NCBI RefSeq assembly: GCF_029227915.1
Contig: NC_079878.1
Span: 13,516,001-13,580,000 of the forward strand
DNA from: Hydractinia symbiolongicarpus
Taxonomy: Eukaryota; Cnidaria; Hydrozoa; Anthoathecata; Hydractiniidae
DNA: 64,000 bases
Reading direction: 5' to 3'
Positions 11,941-29,578 of the stretch are shown one piece after another. The position numbers were made by a program, and so were the translations under genes. The notes under the pieces were generated by a model. It did no database searches and was not told where the DNA came from. It saw only the letters and a program-made list of their open reading frames with translations. Position 1 is the stretch's first letter, and every line of letters starts with the position of its first letter.

Positions 11941-13130
11941 TACATATTTTTTCTGTCGATGGTCATACCAACGTAATATCGCATAATACTGCATAATACC
12001 TTCATAATACTCTCTGTCGCTACATAACAAATACATATTTTTTCTGTCAAATGGCCATACCAACGTAATATCGCATAATACTGCATAATACCTTCATAAT
12101 TCATAAAAAATGCATAAAATTTCAGTCGATGGCCATAACAACGTAATATCGCATAATACTGCATAATACCTTCATAATACTCTCTGTTGTTACATAAAAA
12201 ATACATATTTTTTCTGTCGATGGCCATACCAACGTAATATCGCATAATACTGCATAATGCTTTCATAATACTCTCTATCGTTCCATAAAAAATACATATT
12301 TTTTCTGTCAATAATCCATAACCAACGTAATATCGCATAATACTGCATAATACCTTCATAATTCAAAAAAAGTACATAAATTTTCTGTCGATGGCCATAC
12401 CAACGTAATATCGCATAATACTGCATAATACCTTCATAATTCATAAAAAATACATAAATTTTCTGTCGATGGCCATACCAACGTAATATCGCATAATACT
12501 GCATAATACCTTCATAATTCAAAAAAAGTACATAAATTTTCTGTCGATGGCCATACCAACGTAATATCGCATAATACTGCATAATACCTTCATAATACTC
12601 TCTGTCGCTACATAACAAATACATATTTTTTCTGCTAATAATCCATAACCAACGTAATATCGCATAATACTGCATAATACTGCATAATACCTTCATAATT
12701 CATAAAAAATACAAAAATTTTCTGTCTATGGCCATACCAACGTAATATCGCATAATACTGCATAATGCCTTCATAATACTCTCTATCGTTCCATAAAAAA
12801 TACATATTTTTTCTGTCGATGGCCATAACCAACGTAATATCGCATAATACTGCATAATACTGCATAATACCGCATAATACCTTCATAATTCATAAAAAGT
12901 ACATAATTTTTCTGTTGATGGCCATACCAACGTAATATCACATAATACAGCATAATACCTTCATAATACTCTCAATCGTTCCATAACAAATTTATATTTT
13001 TCTGTCAATAATCCATAAGCAACGTAATATCGCATAATATTGCATATTGCCCTTATAATACTCTCTATCGCTACATAACAAATGCTTTTTTTTTTGTAGA
13101 TAGGCTATAACCAACGTAATATGCCACATT
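11941..13130. repeat. Left subterminal minisatellite (78-92 bp units)
   Basis: About 14 head-to-tail units can be counted from the recurring AACGTAATATCGCATAATAC core (near 11971, 12061, 12141, 12230, 12326, 12401, 12480, 12558, 12650, 12739, 12831, 12929, 13020, 13117). Spacings fall in two classes, about 75-80 and about 89-98 bp, so two unit types alternate irregularly. The short element GCATAATACT is itself repeated inside some units. The array is the inverted partner of 20541-21385. Long ORFs run through it in several frames only because the units happen to lack stops. Confidence 0.9.
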
Positions 13131-14130
13131 ATTCCGCAGTAGAAACAAGTATTCTCCCTGGAAATGACGTATCAAAATTTCTAAAGTAGATCAATTAATG
13201 CAAAGTGATCACAATTGAAAAAAACAACAGTTGAGGTTGAGTATACATCCATTTACCAATAGAAATAATATTATGGCAAAATACTCTTCTGCGAAATGAT
13301 ACATCAAAAGTCCTACATTAAAAGTCCTCAAGCACGCCAATCAAGAGAAGACTTTATACTTTAAACTAAACAAACACTGATGTTGGATACACGTCAATAC
13401 ACAAAGTGACACTATATTTTGGACAAGTATCTTACCGTGATATAAAAAAATGAAAGTTCTAAAGCAGACTAATCAATGTGTGGACTTTACACTGTAATTG
13501 AACAAATATTGAGGTTGGATACACATCCATCCACCAATAGAAGTCATATTTGGGCTAAATACCCTCCAAGAAAATGACACATCAAAAGTCCCAAAGCAGA
13601 CCAATCGAAGGAAAAACTATTCACTATAAACCAAACCAACACTGATGTTGGATAACAATCCATTCACAAATAGACACTATACTTTGGACGAATACCCTTC
13701 CGCGAAAAGATGAAGCACGCCAATCAAGAGAAGACTTTACGCCTTAAATTAAACATTCAGTGAGGTTGGGTGCACATCTATGCACCAATAGAAACAATAT
13801 TCTGGACAAATACCCCCTCGCAAATGACACAGTAAAAGTCTTAAGCTGTTAGATTTGAGGAAAGATGTATAGTATGCACTAAAAAGGCGGTTTTGTTCTA
13901 TACCTATGCACATGCAATAGAGACGACAGTGATAGCTTGGATAAGACTATTTAAAAAATGACCTAATAGATCTATTCAAATAAAATGTTACTATACATTA
14001 AACAAGTGGTATTGTTCTATACTCATCCATACACCAAGAGATACGATGTTCTGGACAAATACCTTCTTGCGTAATGACACATCAAAGGTCCGAAACCAGA
14101 CCAATCAAAGGCAAGGTTTTACACTACACA
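13131..14130. repeat. Second subterminal tandem repeat, about 130-bp units
   Basis: About seven degenerate units can be followed by a recurring ACCAATAGAAAcaATATT-type core near 13256, 13398, 13532, 13663, 13784, 13915 and 14032. Within each unit come ATGACACATCAAAAGTC and CAGACCAATC-like blocks in the same order. A shorter inverted counterpart lies at about 20080-20530. It carries no protein. Confidence 0.7.
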
Positions 14131-14565
14131 ATATAGAATCTTAGATCCTTTAAAAGAGCAAATAAATTCAAAGGAAAACCATCTTCTGGGCAGTAATAAA
14201 GCAGAAATGCTGGACCCATTCATAAGTCAATGAAAAGGAAATTTTGCGAGAAATTTTAAGCTCCATTGAAATATTAGATGCCCTAGCAGAACAAGACAAA
14301 TAAAATATATGTACGATACAGTAGACAAGCAGAGGTGGAATATACCCTTGCATACATCACTAGAAAGATACTTTTAAGAAATATCGCGCGCGAAGAAGAT
14401 AACGTTCTAGCAGACCATTTGAAGTAAATCTTTACTTTTGCAAAAAGGCAAATCGGATACCTATTCATAGCTACATCGATAAAGTCGATAAATAAGTCGA
14501 GTCGATAAAGCCCATGGGAAAATTCACTAAGGCAGAAGAACAATGGAAAAATAGGTTGCTTTAGA

Positions 14566-15060
14566 TTTTTTGCTGACGTCAGCAGTGCATGTACAAAAAG
14601 AAAATTGGTTAAAGTTAGTCATTCGTTGTCTGTAAGGTGTGGAGGTTGAAACGTTGACCAAAATAATGTATGGTATCGTATGTTTTTGACAAACGCTTAG
14701 GGAGATAAAGGGCTTAAAAATTTTGCTGACGTCAGCAAAGTCCCTACCAAAAGTTCCAAAAATATATCTTCACAAATTCGTACACCCGATGCATTCATCG
14801 TATAGATCTTGAAATGCTGATCAAGAAAATGTATAGGAACATGGACTTTTGACAAACGGTTGCAGAGATATTGGGGTTTGAAGGTTTTGTGATGACGTCC
14901 TCAACATTTCCATTCCGAAACGGATTCGGGGACCCAGGTTTGGGAAACTTACCTAAATTGGTCCCGGGTCCCTAATTACTTACGCGGCGAAAAATCACTG
15001 ACGTTACCACCTCGTTTCCAAGTTATTTGGCCTCAAAGCCTTAAGTGCACTGTAATGGCT
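14566..15060. repeat. Tandem repeat with a TGACGTCA palindrome in each unit
   Basis: Three units of about 155-165 bp each contain a palindrome: GCTGACGTCAGC near 14572 and near 14726, and a degenerate GATGACGTCCTC near 14891. Each is followed downstream by matching GACAAACG(C/G)TT and GAGATA blocks. The core TGACGTCA is the consensus CREB/ATF site. A GGGACCC...GGGTCCC foldback follows (about 14928-14982). Confidence 0.6.
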
Positions 15061-15216
15061 TCATTCATTTAATATAGAATATTGACGTTAAGGTAGTCTT
15101 ATTGACGTCGCGCCGTAACGTCAGAAAATTTAACATATTAGACATGCATTTTTCAGTTACTGCAAAGAAAATTTCGGTAAGATCAAAGGAAAATGAACAT
15201 ATCCACTTTGCCTGTT

Positions 15217-15240
15217 ATATATATATATATATATATATAT
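15217..15240. repeat. TA dinucleotide microsatellite
   Basis: An uninterrupted run of about 12 TA units. Confidence 0.9.
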
Positions 15241-16474
15241 TGTTTTGCTGTTTAGCTAGCTATTTTCTTGTCACTTGTAACGTATAATTATATATAATTT
15301 ATTATTAGTATATAGATACAAGGCTTTAAAAAAGTGCGTGGATTAAGTTTTTTTTTTTAAGTTTTAAAATATTTAGATAAACCTTACACTAAATGTACAT
15401 GATTCTGCATACATAACTTGTGTAATATTTATTATTATTGGTTTTTGTTATTGCGTTTTTGATTTACAAAGCACCAACCTTAATAATTAAATATATGGTC
15501 TTGATTACTTTTAGATATTCCAACATAAGCTAATACTTTTGTGACGGTTTTTTCATGTGGTAGTTTAAATTAAAAAGATAAATGTTTATCATTCATTTAT
15601 TTTTTATGTTAAAAAATAATTATTTGAGGAAACTTATTTTTTTTAGGAAAATCTTTGTAAAACATTCACATAACCATTTAAGTAATTTTGTTTAGATAAA
15701 TGCTGTAATGCCAAAAGGAAAATACTGGGTTAGGCAGCCAATGGTAAGTTTTTATTAAATTTGATTTGAGATTTGAAATTTGATTTGAGGTTTGATTTGA
15801 AAAAAATATGAAAGTAATGTTGTGTAGTGGGTTGCACGTACTATTACTTTCAGTTAAAAAGTCCAAAAATTAACGTGACAGAAAATAATTAATTGGATAT
15901 AACAATTTAATTACTATGTTGTGCTTTTTTTATGGTTTATAGAGAACAGACAAAAGATATTGCCGAAAGAAACGATGGTGAAAGCATTAGAGAACAAAGA
16001 ATCCTTACAACAAGTGAAGGTTAGTCCGAACATACTAACTGTTTTCATGTTAGAGAAATGCTCGAATGTTCGTTGTTATCAATCTCAAGAAACCCTTTCG
16101 TATTAACGAATAAGATTTGTTACATTTTTATTTATCTTATTTTTAGTGAAGAAACTCAAAGTCGCGATAACCTAGATTCACAGCAAGCATGACGAATTCA
16201 TGGTGGTTCTGTTAAATTTAAAATATGAAATTATTGATAGATAGACAATTTGTCAACCAGACCTTAGCTTTTGCAATCTTAAAGTTAAAGTCCAATAGAC
16301 AAGTAAAAATGAGGGCCTAAAAATATTTTTCCGTTCGACTTCCTTTTGAATATTTTTCATTTTGTGTCGTAGTGTAAAACGTTTGTAATATTTTTTTGCA
16401 TATTGGGAAAAGCTTCCAAAAGGGAACAAATCCATAGGTCAGCTTATTTTGATTCACCACACAAAAAGCTTAGG

Positions 16475-17405
16475 GATGAATTTCCCGTATTTAAAAGCAA
16501 TCCATACACATTGTTTCAGTAAATTCGGTCTTTGAAAAAAACACGTTTGGGGAGATAATTTACCCGCATTAAGAAGCAATCCATACAAGCAATCCATGAT
16601 ATTCAGTTCTTTTAGTAAATTCGGTCTTTAGAAAAAACATTTAGGGAGATAATTTATCGGTATTAAGAAGCAATCCATACATATAAAATTCAGTTGTTTT
16701 AGTAAATTCGATTTTTGAAAACAGAATTGGGGACACAATTTACCCGTATTACGAAGCAATCCATACACATTAAATTCGGTTTTTTTAGGAAATTCCATCT
16801 TTGAAAAAAACATTTAGGAGACAATTTACCCGTATTAGAAAGCAAACCATACATATAAGATTAGCCTGATATAACAACTTTGACCTTTTGCAAAGAAAAC
16901 TTAAAAAAGAAATTAATCCATGCAGATGTGATTAGCTCAATTTTGTAAATTAAGCATTTACAAAACTAAGGAGAAAATTTCCAAATCAAGATCCATACAC
17001 GCGACATTAGCCCGATTTTAGACAAAAAGTAATCTATACACATGAAAGCAGCTTATATTTGTAAACCAGGTTAGGCCGCTTCAAATACGTTTTAGATCGA
17101 TTTCTCTAATTGAACAAGTAATCTACGACACACCAGATTAGCTTTAATTTGTAAGTTGGGCATTTTCAAAAAACAGTACTCTAAGGGTTAAAAAGAGATT
17201 TTCCACTCGTTTGCCTTGTTTCGTTGACTGAAAGCTAATATTTAGAAGAAAAAGTTCCGAATCGAATACTACACCGTGATATCATTCGTAATGCGCACTC
17301 TGTTTGTCTTGTTTCGTTGAATTCAGAGACTGAAAACAAATTTTTCGAAGAAAAAGATCCGAATCGAATACTAGACCATATTATCATTCGTAATGCGCAC
17401 TTTGT
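16475..17405. repeat. Internal tandem repeats of the large transposon
   Basis: Five units of 77-95 bp carry GAAGCAATCCATACA (near 16496, 16573, 16668, 16753, 16839). Degenerate units seem to continue to about 17060. A separate pair of about 107-bp units containing CCGAATCGAATACTA and ATCATTCGTAATGCGCAC lies at about 17212-17400. No protein is encoded. Confidence 0.7.
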
Positions 17406-17689
17406 TTAGACCAAAAATTTTTTGTTGATGTTTTTAACTTAAAATATAAGTTAGTTTTTTTAGATTTTGACCTGAGCTGTGGCATACGGAAATTTAATAC
17501 ATACAGTTTATATTTTTACTCAATGGTGTTTTAATTAGAATTTAGGAAAAAATAATTTTTTGAGGAAACTAAATTTTTTCACTTCCTATTTAACCGAGGA
17601 AGGCGAATAAAACAATGACAGAAGTTCGTAGAGAAGCGTATATTTGAAATTCTATTGCCAAATACTTGCCGTTGATTTAATCAGTTTTC

Positions 17690-19010
17690 GTTCCCCAGAC
17701 ACGCAATTCTGTGTCGTTTTCTGAAACTATATTCTTTCGATTTGTTCCATTGGTAAATGAAAAATTGCAGATAGAACAAGAAATGTGCTTGGCTCATCAA
17801 TCTAACTGAACTTTTTATCTAAAGGATGAAGCTATTCACAAATCGACGTAACCACGCTCGCGAAAAAAGGATGGAATTTAAGTAAAATGCAGTGGTAAAC
17901 TTGTGAGTGTACCCGTGAAAACATCATGAAAAAGCGCGTGTGTTGGTAGAATCTTGATTTTCTGTTCTTGACGTATTCGCTTAAAATGCACGCATGATCA
18001 TAGAACATATCTAATGGGGCCTTTTCTAGATGTATATAAAAAGAAGCAGGTGCATCTTTTCGGCCTTTAATACTAGGTATGACGTAAAATCCACAGCAGT
18101 GGCCATGTATTGGGTAAAAAGAACACAAACTTCATGTCTTGCTTGCTCACTTGTAGAAATGACTTTTGACAAACTTCAATAGGGACATCGTCGTATTTGC
18201 TTGAGTTGCTGGAGTCGGCAGAAAATATCCTAACTTGCCGAATTTGTTTGCCATAATTTGAAGAATAAAAAACAAAGGCCAAACTCAGCTGGATTGTAAG
18301 AACCTTCAAATAACTGTTCTGGTTGCATTTTAAAGGAATGAATTGTTTTCACAAAATATGCAGGGTACAAAGGTAAATTAATCACATCGTTGCGTGGAAG
18401 ACAATTTAGAGAGTGTTCTGAAGACTTAATAATTACATCTGCAACCTTTTGATAGAATTGTTGCTGGTAACAAAATACCAGTACAGACGAGCGAGTCCCC
18501 CTACCTACTTGACATGCAAATTCCAAATCTATAATAATATTTACTGCACGGAATGGTATAAGAGTATCAACACAAGAATCGTTGGACAACTGTTTAAAAA
18601 CGGACGCTATTGCTTTTTTTTTTCATTTATGTTGGTATTATCAGATATCAAGCGGCAGTAAAACCGACGGACATCGATGACAAATTTGTGTGTGATTGCG
18701 CCTAATGGAAACATAATGCATCGTCACCTATTCGATTTTTTTCTGAGATCTATTTTTTTAGTACGTACAATAAGCTACGAAGAGGACGATATAATTTCCT
18801 ATTATTGTCAGTTCTTGATGTTATAAAACAACTGCCAAGCCTTCTATAACGAGAAGAAATAACTTCGTCTGCTTGCAGGATTTCTATTGGTTCTACAAAT
18901 GCATTCTTGAACCCCATTCTTCCTACCGTCACATGAAAGCACGTTAGGTTTCCCATCACATTCTACGCATGTTTTCCGGAAATCAATATCCATGTGAGAC
19001 GCTCAACCCA
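17690..19010 (-). pseudogene. KDZ (Kyakuja-Dileera-Zisupton) transposase, multiply frameshifted
   Basis: Read on the minus strand, pieces appear in the expected KDZ order but in different frames. First comes HMDIDFRKTCVECDGKPNVL (about 19000-18935), with the Cys-X2-Cys and CDG motifs, then GFKNAFVEPIE and YRRLGSCFI, then EGSYNPAEFGLCFLFF (near 18300), then YPIHGHCCGFYVIPSIKGRK with APLDMFYDHACILSEYVKNR (18115-17960), where YDHAC carries the conserved core acidic residue. A FHDVF block follows in the neighbouring frame, and last SQAHFLFYLQFFIYQWNK (about 17785-17730). At least three frame changes separate these blocks, so no functional enzyme is made. Family members normally use the acidic residues of this core for cut-and-paste transposition. 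Assignment rests on motif order from memory; a profile search would settle it. Confidence 0.8.
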
Positions 19011-20079
19011 ACTACTATGCTATGAATAATGGAACTGACATGAATTTTTCATTTAGAACACGGCGACAATATCGAGCTTCCATTATTTTTATAACACCCC
19101 TGAAAGTAATTTTTTCGTTATTTAGGCCTCTGTAAACTCCCAACCTATTTCATAAACAGCGCAAATTTTAGAGGATCAATAATACCAACAGCATATTTAA
19201 CTTAACATGTAAAAATATATAAAAAAACAAGGACAGACTTATCAACGTCAACGTTACGCAACTTTCAAAATGGCCGTAATAACACTGCTCTCTGCTTTAC
19301 ACATCCCTTTGTCGTGGCTGCAAAATCTCGGATTGATTTTTCAAAAAAATCAAGCGTTGCAATTGAATGCTACACGCGGGAGAATAAAACAAAGTCTGTA
19401 AATATATATCGCATTTGGTATTTTGTGCAGATATAAGAATTTCGTGATTAATTAACAGGACGCGCTTTTCGCGGACAAACAGGCAAAATACCGCTATTAT
19501 TAAAAAGACTAACGATATCATACGTCTATTGGTTTTTCGGTCAGTTGCTCATAAAGTTGATCTTGTTAACTCACCATATGATTTTTTAACAATAGCCAAT
19601 AATAATTACATTATTTAGAACTATTTTCAGCTTTTGTACTCTGATCCTAACTTCAATGGAATATCAAATCTACGGAGACTCTTTAAATGAAATAAATTTT
19701 ATACTTATGCCTTTTTGGAACATCTTTGTTCCATGTAAATAGAAGTTTTGACTTTTAATTTGGAATTCTTCCATATCTGTTAAAAAAGTATTTTTTCTTT
19801 TTCCTAATGATACGTTATATTACTGACATGCCTTCTACAGAATTTCAGCCTAAGAGACTTTGCCGATAAAAAGTTATGACCTGTGAAATTTTAACTACAA
19901 ACAATGGAATAATTTCATCGTAAACGGCTCTAAACTTTAATGTGATATAGCTTCTCTACGGCAGCAGCTTCTTCAGTCGGACAAAAATCATTGGAACATT
20001 TAAATTTTTATGCATCTAAGAGATTTATTTGGTTTAAGAACTAATCAAGCTATACTATTGAAATACTGCCCCGAAAAAA
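19011..20079. other. Transposon interior, nothing recognised
   Basis: AT-rich interior of the large element between the transposase remnant and the right-hand repeats. Any 5' exon of the transposase would lie here (minus strand), but I could not identify one. Confidence 0.4.
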
Positions 20080-20540
20080 AGAGATAGAATTTACACTTTT
20101 GCATGGTCTGAAATAAAAACACACGTAATGTCTTTGGATTGATTGGCCTACTTTAGCGTTTTTGATGCGTCATTTTCAGGGAGGACACTTGTTTCTACTG
20201 CTGTACGGATAAGTACATAACAGTAAAGCCCGGTAAATTTATAGTATAATGCCTTGCCTCAGATTGGCATTTTTTAGGACTTGTGATATGTAATTTCGCG
20301 GGGGGTATTAGTCCAAAATATCTTTTCTATTGGCTATCGGTGGGCATAGAACACTACCGCCTGTTCAATATATTGTACAAAAACGCCTCTTTGTTTAGCC
20401 TGCAATAGGGCCGTTATTATGTCTTGTTGCAAAAGGATATTTGAGCGAAATATCGTTTCTGTTTGTGTATGGATGTGTATCCAACCTCAAACTTTGTCTA
20501 CTTTATAAAAACAGCTTTCTGTAAATGGCAGTTATGCGAA

Positions 20541-21385
20541 ATATTGTGGCATATTACGTTGGTTATGGCCATCGACAGAAAAAATATGTAGTTTTTATGA
20601 AGCGACAGACATTATTATGAAGGTATTATGCAGTATTATGCGATATTACGTTGGTATGGCCATCGACAGAAAATTTATGTGTTTTTTATGAATTATGAAG
20701 GTATTATGCAGTATTATGCGATATTACGTTGGTATGGCCATCGACAGAAAATTTATGTATTTTTTATGAATTATGAAGGTATTATGCAGTATTATGCAGT
20801 ATTATGCGATATTACGTTGGTATGGCCATCGACAGAAAATTTATGTATTTTTTATGAATTATGAAGGTATTATGCAGTATTATGCAGTATTATGCGATAT
20901 TACGTTGGTTATGGCCATCGACAGAAAATTTATGTATTTTTTATGAATTATGAAGGTATTATGCAGTATTATGCAGTATTATGCGATATTTCGTTGGTTA
21001 TGGCCATCGACAGAAAAATATGTATTTTTTATGGAACGATAGAGAGTATTATGAAGGTATTATGCAGTATTATGCGATATTACGTTGGTATGGCCATCGA
21101 CAGAAAATTTATGTACTTTTTTTGAATTATGAAGGTACTATGCAGTATTATGCAGTATTATGCGATATTACGTTGGTTATGGATTATTGACAGAAAAAAT
21201 ATGTATTTGTTATGTAGCGACAGAGAGTATTATGAAGGTATTATGCAGTATTATGCGATATTACGTTGGTATGGCCATCGACAGCGAAATTATGTATCTT
21301 TTATGGATTATGAAGGTATTATGTAGTATTATGCGATATTACGTTGGTTATGGATTATTGACAGAAAAAATATGTAATTGTTATA
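20541..21385. repeat. Right subterminal minisatellite, inverted partner of 11941-13130
   Basis: About 9-10 units of roughly 75-95 bp contain GTATTATGCGATATTACGTT, the reverse complement of the left array's core. Unit boundaries again alternate between a MNYE-coding type and a type with a TATTTTTTATGGAACGA insert. Several units carry two or three successive GCAGTATTAT blocks. The ORFs here are repeat artefacts. Confidence 0.9.
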
Positions 21386-21550
21386 TAGAGAGGATGTCGG
21401 ATAATGCAGTTTCATTTGTCGGGTCCATTTGGTTGGAGAAGTATGACTGAACGTCTGTCGGACTTTTAATATCGATAAAGTATGAAGGGTACTAGTTATG
21501 CTGTACGTCGTGTGTCGGGACTTAGCCCGGTGCTAAATGAAGTCATTCCC

Positions 21551-21559
21551 CTAATATCC
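21551..21559. repeat. Right target-site duplication of the 9.8-kb transposon
   Basis: CTAATATCC, identical to 11756-11764. Confidence 0.75.
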
Positions 21560-22005
21560 CCGCCTTTATTTTTAAGGTTGAAATGCTAATCCCGCAGCTG
21601 GAATAATAGAGTGAATTATAGTCACTCGGAAAATGTGTGACTATGCTGTGAGTAAAAAATGTAAGCTTCAGGATTTCTGTCTGGGATAATGGGGTCAAAG
21701 AGCCCGAGAATGAATTTAAGGATTCGGGGATCCGCGCAATATTTTGTTTTTATGAATAAAATTTTGACCGCTGACCAAATCAAAAAGGCGGCGCAGCTAC
21801 CAACATTCATTTACGAGCAAAGTCAAGTGGAGTATACTGGAGCGGAGATTGTTTGCTTTGGAAAGACTAGGGCGTCTGAACTTAAACGCCTGTCTTTTTG
21901 GTTGTTTTGACTCGCATAAGACTGGAACTTTTATTCCTACTCATGACAGTGCAAACTCAGTAATAAACTGAAATTTAAAAATTACTCTGTGGCTACATAC
22001 CGAAG
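21560..22005. other. 5' flank of the AP-2 mu gene
   Basis: This stretch lies between the right end of the large transposon and the AP-2 mu start codon, so it must hold the proximal promoter and 5' UTR unless there are further upstream non-coding exons. Opposed short ORFs (21622-21810 minus, 21689-21910 plus) show no domain. No clear TATA box was found. Confidence 0.4.
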
Positions 22006-27825
<5,820 letters not shown>

Positions 27826-29489
27826 AAGCTTTTGTTTAAGAAAAGAAGTAGAAGATTTAGTGAAACTGAAGAATGGAAAAACAAATGTAAACAAAATAAT
27901 CGCAGAACTGCTGACGTATGCATTCTCATTCACGTGTTTAGTCCACTTTTTAAAATTAGCAAGCCTGGTGATTAATATGTAATTAGACTGGAACATAAAG
28001 GATTAAAATTTCAAAATTTTTGTAATTATAGTGCTGTGTTAAACTTATATTTTTTTATATTGTATCTGCTTTAAAATCTCAATCGGTTGCCGGTTTTTTG
28101 TCAGTGTAAATGAAATAAGTAGCGTCGTAATTCGTGAATGTCTTTCCCTTTTGTTTCCGTAGTACATATTTTCTTTATGTGTTGTATTATATTCTTCTTT
28201 TTTTTTCAATTTAAGCGGTTTCTCTGGCCGGGACAATTTCTCGTTGAGATTGGCAGTATTTTATGACTTTATAATTTGAAATTTCATGCAATGGCAAATA
28301 TACTATTTCTGTCCATGTAATATAGAGAGACAAACGACGGTTTGCATTTTTGTGTTTCTTCCTACTTAAACGTCTGCTGACCTACTGCGATGCCAAACAT
28401 AGTAAACGAAATACACTGACAATTCCTCATCACAAAACCTCATCATGTGGCGAACAATTTTAACATTCTAATCAACATTAGCCTAAAAAACTACCTCTCT
28501 TGGGCGGACACTTCCAACAATGAATAAAAGATTGCTTAGTTGCAATATGTTTTCCGAGATTCATACCATTGTTGTACGCTGCACGCATTCGCTGTGCAAC
28601 ATATCTTGTGTATCGCTTTTTGTACGACGGCTGTGCTAATGCGCTTTGCAGGTTCACTCATTGCTTACTTTTCGCTTGTTGACTTTTTACTTAAAAAAGT
28701 CGTATTCGTTACTCTAGTGTGCCCAACCTGTACTCAAACTGAATAACATTTGTCGTATAAAACTCGGATAACTTTACAGAACAAGAGTGATGTCGCGCAG
28801 TAACTAGTGCTCTTTTTATAATCCCGCTCTTAGAAACCACGAAAAACTGCTCATTTCTTTTTTCCTTTAATTTTTCGCGCTGAAATTAAAATTATTTAGG
28901 TCGTGAGTACTTTGTATTGACATCAATGTCATGGTGTTATCATACAGTTTAGGCATTTTCTCTAGATCAAAAACAATAGTTGTATGATGGCCTAAATAAC
29001 TTGTCGGTACAAACTTGCTAGATCTAGTGACTAAGTTTTAAAAAGGACTGAAACAAAGTTTGGTCAATCAATGTATCGCATAAATACTGTAAATGGATAG
29101 TTTTGCATTGTTTATTAGAACCGAAAACACGAAAGTGGTACAAAAACAAAACGTTTGCCCCAACCTCGTCTCAAGGCCTTTTCTAACTTAATAGAGGGGT
29201 CAGGGACAATAAGATCTTGGAAGAGAGGAAGATATTTTTTTTGTCACGGTGACAAAAAAGGTGCCCAATTTAAATTAATGCAGATGTTTTGTTTTCCGAA
29301 ATGTATATTTGATACCATTGGTGACTACAGTGTTTGATTTTTTTGTGTTTACTATGTTAGGAAAACTTTGTTATTGGTTGTATCTTAGCACGTGACTCGT
29401 GTTCCATTAATTCTTTCAAGCACGTTGGTCTTTTAACCATCAATAAGAAATTCATCCTCATCTGCTGAAAACACGTGCAAATGTATTTC
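27826..29489. other. AP2M1 3' flank and intergenic sequence
   Basis: The start of this stretch is presumably the AP2M1 3' UTR; a candidate AATAAA lies near 28524, nearly 700 bp after the stop. A degenerate member of the GGGACGAGG mini-element family lies at about 29155-29226. No other gene recognised. Confidence 0.4.
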
Positions 29490-29569
29490 TCGCCCCCTTT
29501 CCCAGGGTTTTTTGTCTTTTTGATATGAGCTTTCATATCAAAAAGGCAAAAAACTGGGGGATGAGGGTG
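29490..29569. mobile_element. 80-bp palindromic mini-element
   Basis: The left arm CCCAGGGTTTTTTGTCTTTT and the inverted right arm AAAAGGCAAAAAACTGGG pair around an ATATGAGCTTTCATAT centre. Near-identical 9-mers flank it (ATGTATTTC 29481-29489, ATGTATTCC 29570-29578), indicating a 9-bp target duplication with one later change. Same family as 34346-34415 and 35749-35830. Confidence 0.75.
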
Positions 29570-29578
29570 ATGTATTCC

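Larger units (their letters stand above)
11765..21550 (-). mobile_element. 9.8-kb KDZ-superfamily (Zisupton-like) DNA transposon
   Basis: The left end (GACAACGACTTCATTTAGC) and the inverted right end (GGGAATGACTTCATTTAGC) match, and the match runs with few differences through about 170 bp before entering inverted minisatellites on both sides. Exact CTAATATCC copies flank the element. The only recognisable protein, at 17690-19010 on the minus strand, is a KDZ transposase. Inward from each end lie about 0.9-1.2 kb of 78-92 bp tandem repeats and then a second tandem family of about 130 bp, mirrored across the element. The interior holds further tandem repeats at 14.5-15.0, 16.5-16.9 and 17.2-17.4 kb. 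I found no DNA polymerase B, integrase or reverse transcriptase, so Polinton and retroelement alternatives are unlikely. The transposase is broken, so this copy cannot be autonomous now. Confidence 0.85.

Noticed and set aside
11833-12886. Several overlapping minus-strand ORFs of 76-168 codons
   Set aside because: They lie wholly in the left minisatellite, repeat the same short peptide, overlap each other in different frames and have mirror copies in the right array. They reflect stop-poor repeat units, not genes.
15690-16190. Possible short exons starting MPKGKYWVRQPM with good donor, then a second block before a GTTAGT donor
   Set aside because: Phases between the blocks do not give an open frame; the second block meets a stop in the only frame that joins. 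Left as unexplained sequence inside the transposon.
14566-17400. Regular repeats considered as a CRISPR array
   Set aside because: Units are contiguous degenerate tandem repeats without unique spacers, in a eukaryotic transposon.
20628-21450. Plus-strand ORFs of 65-96 codons
   Set aside because: Same repeat as the left array, inverted; no coding signature beyond the repeat.
11765-21550. Polinton/Maverick interpretation of the large element
   Set aside because: The size and long inverted ends fit, but there is no DNA polymerase B, retroviral-type integrase, ATPase or capsid sequence, and the target duplication is 8-9 bp instead of 6 bp.
21689-21910. 73-codon ORF upstream of AP2M1
   Set aside because: No domain and overlapped by an opposite ORF; more likely 5' flank or UTR of AP2M1.
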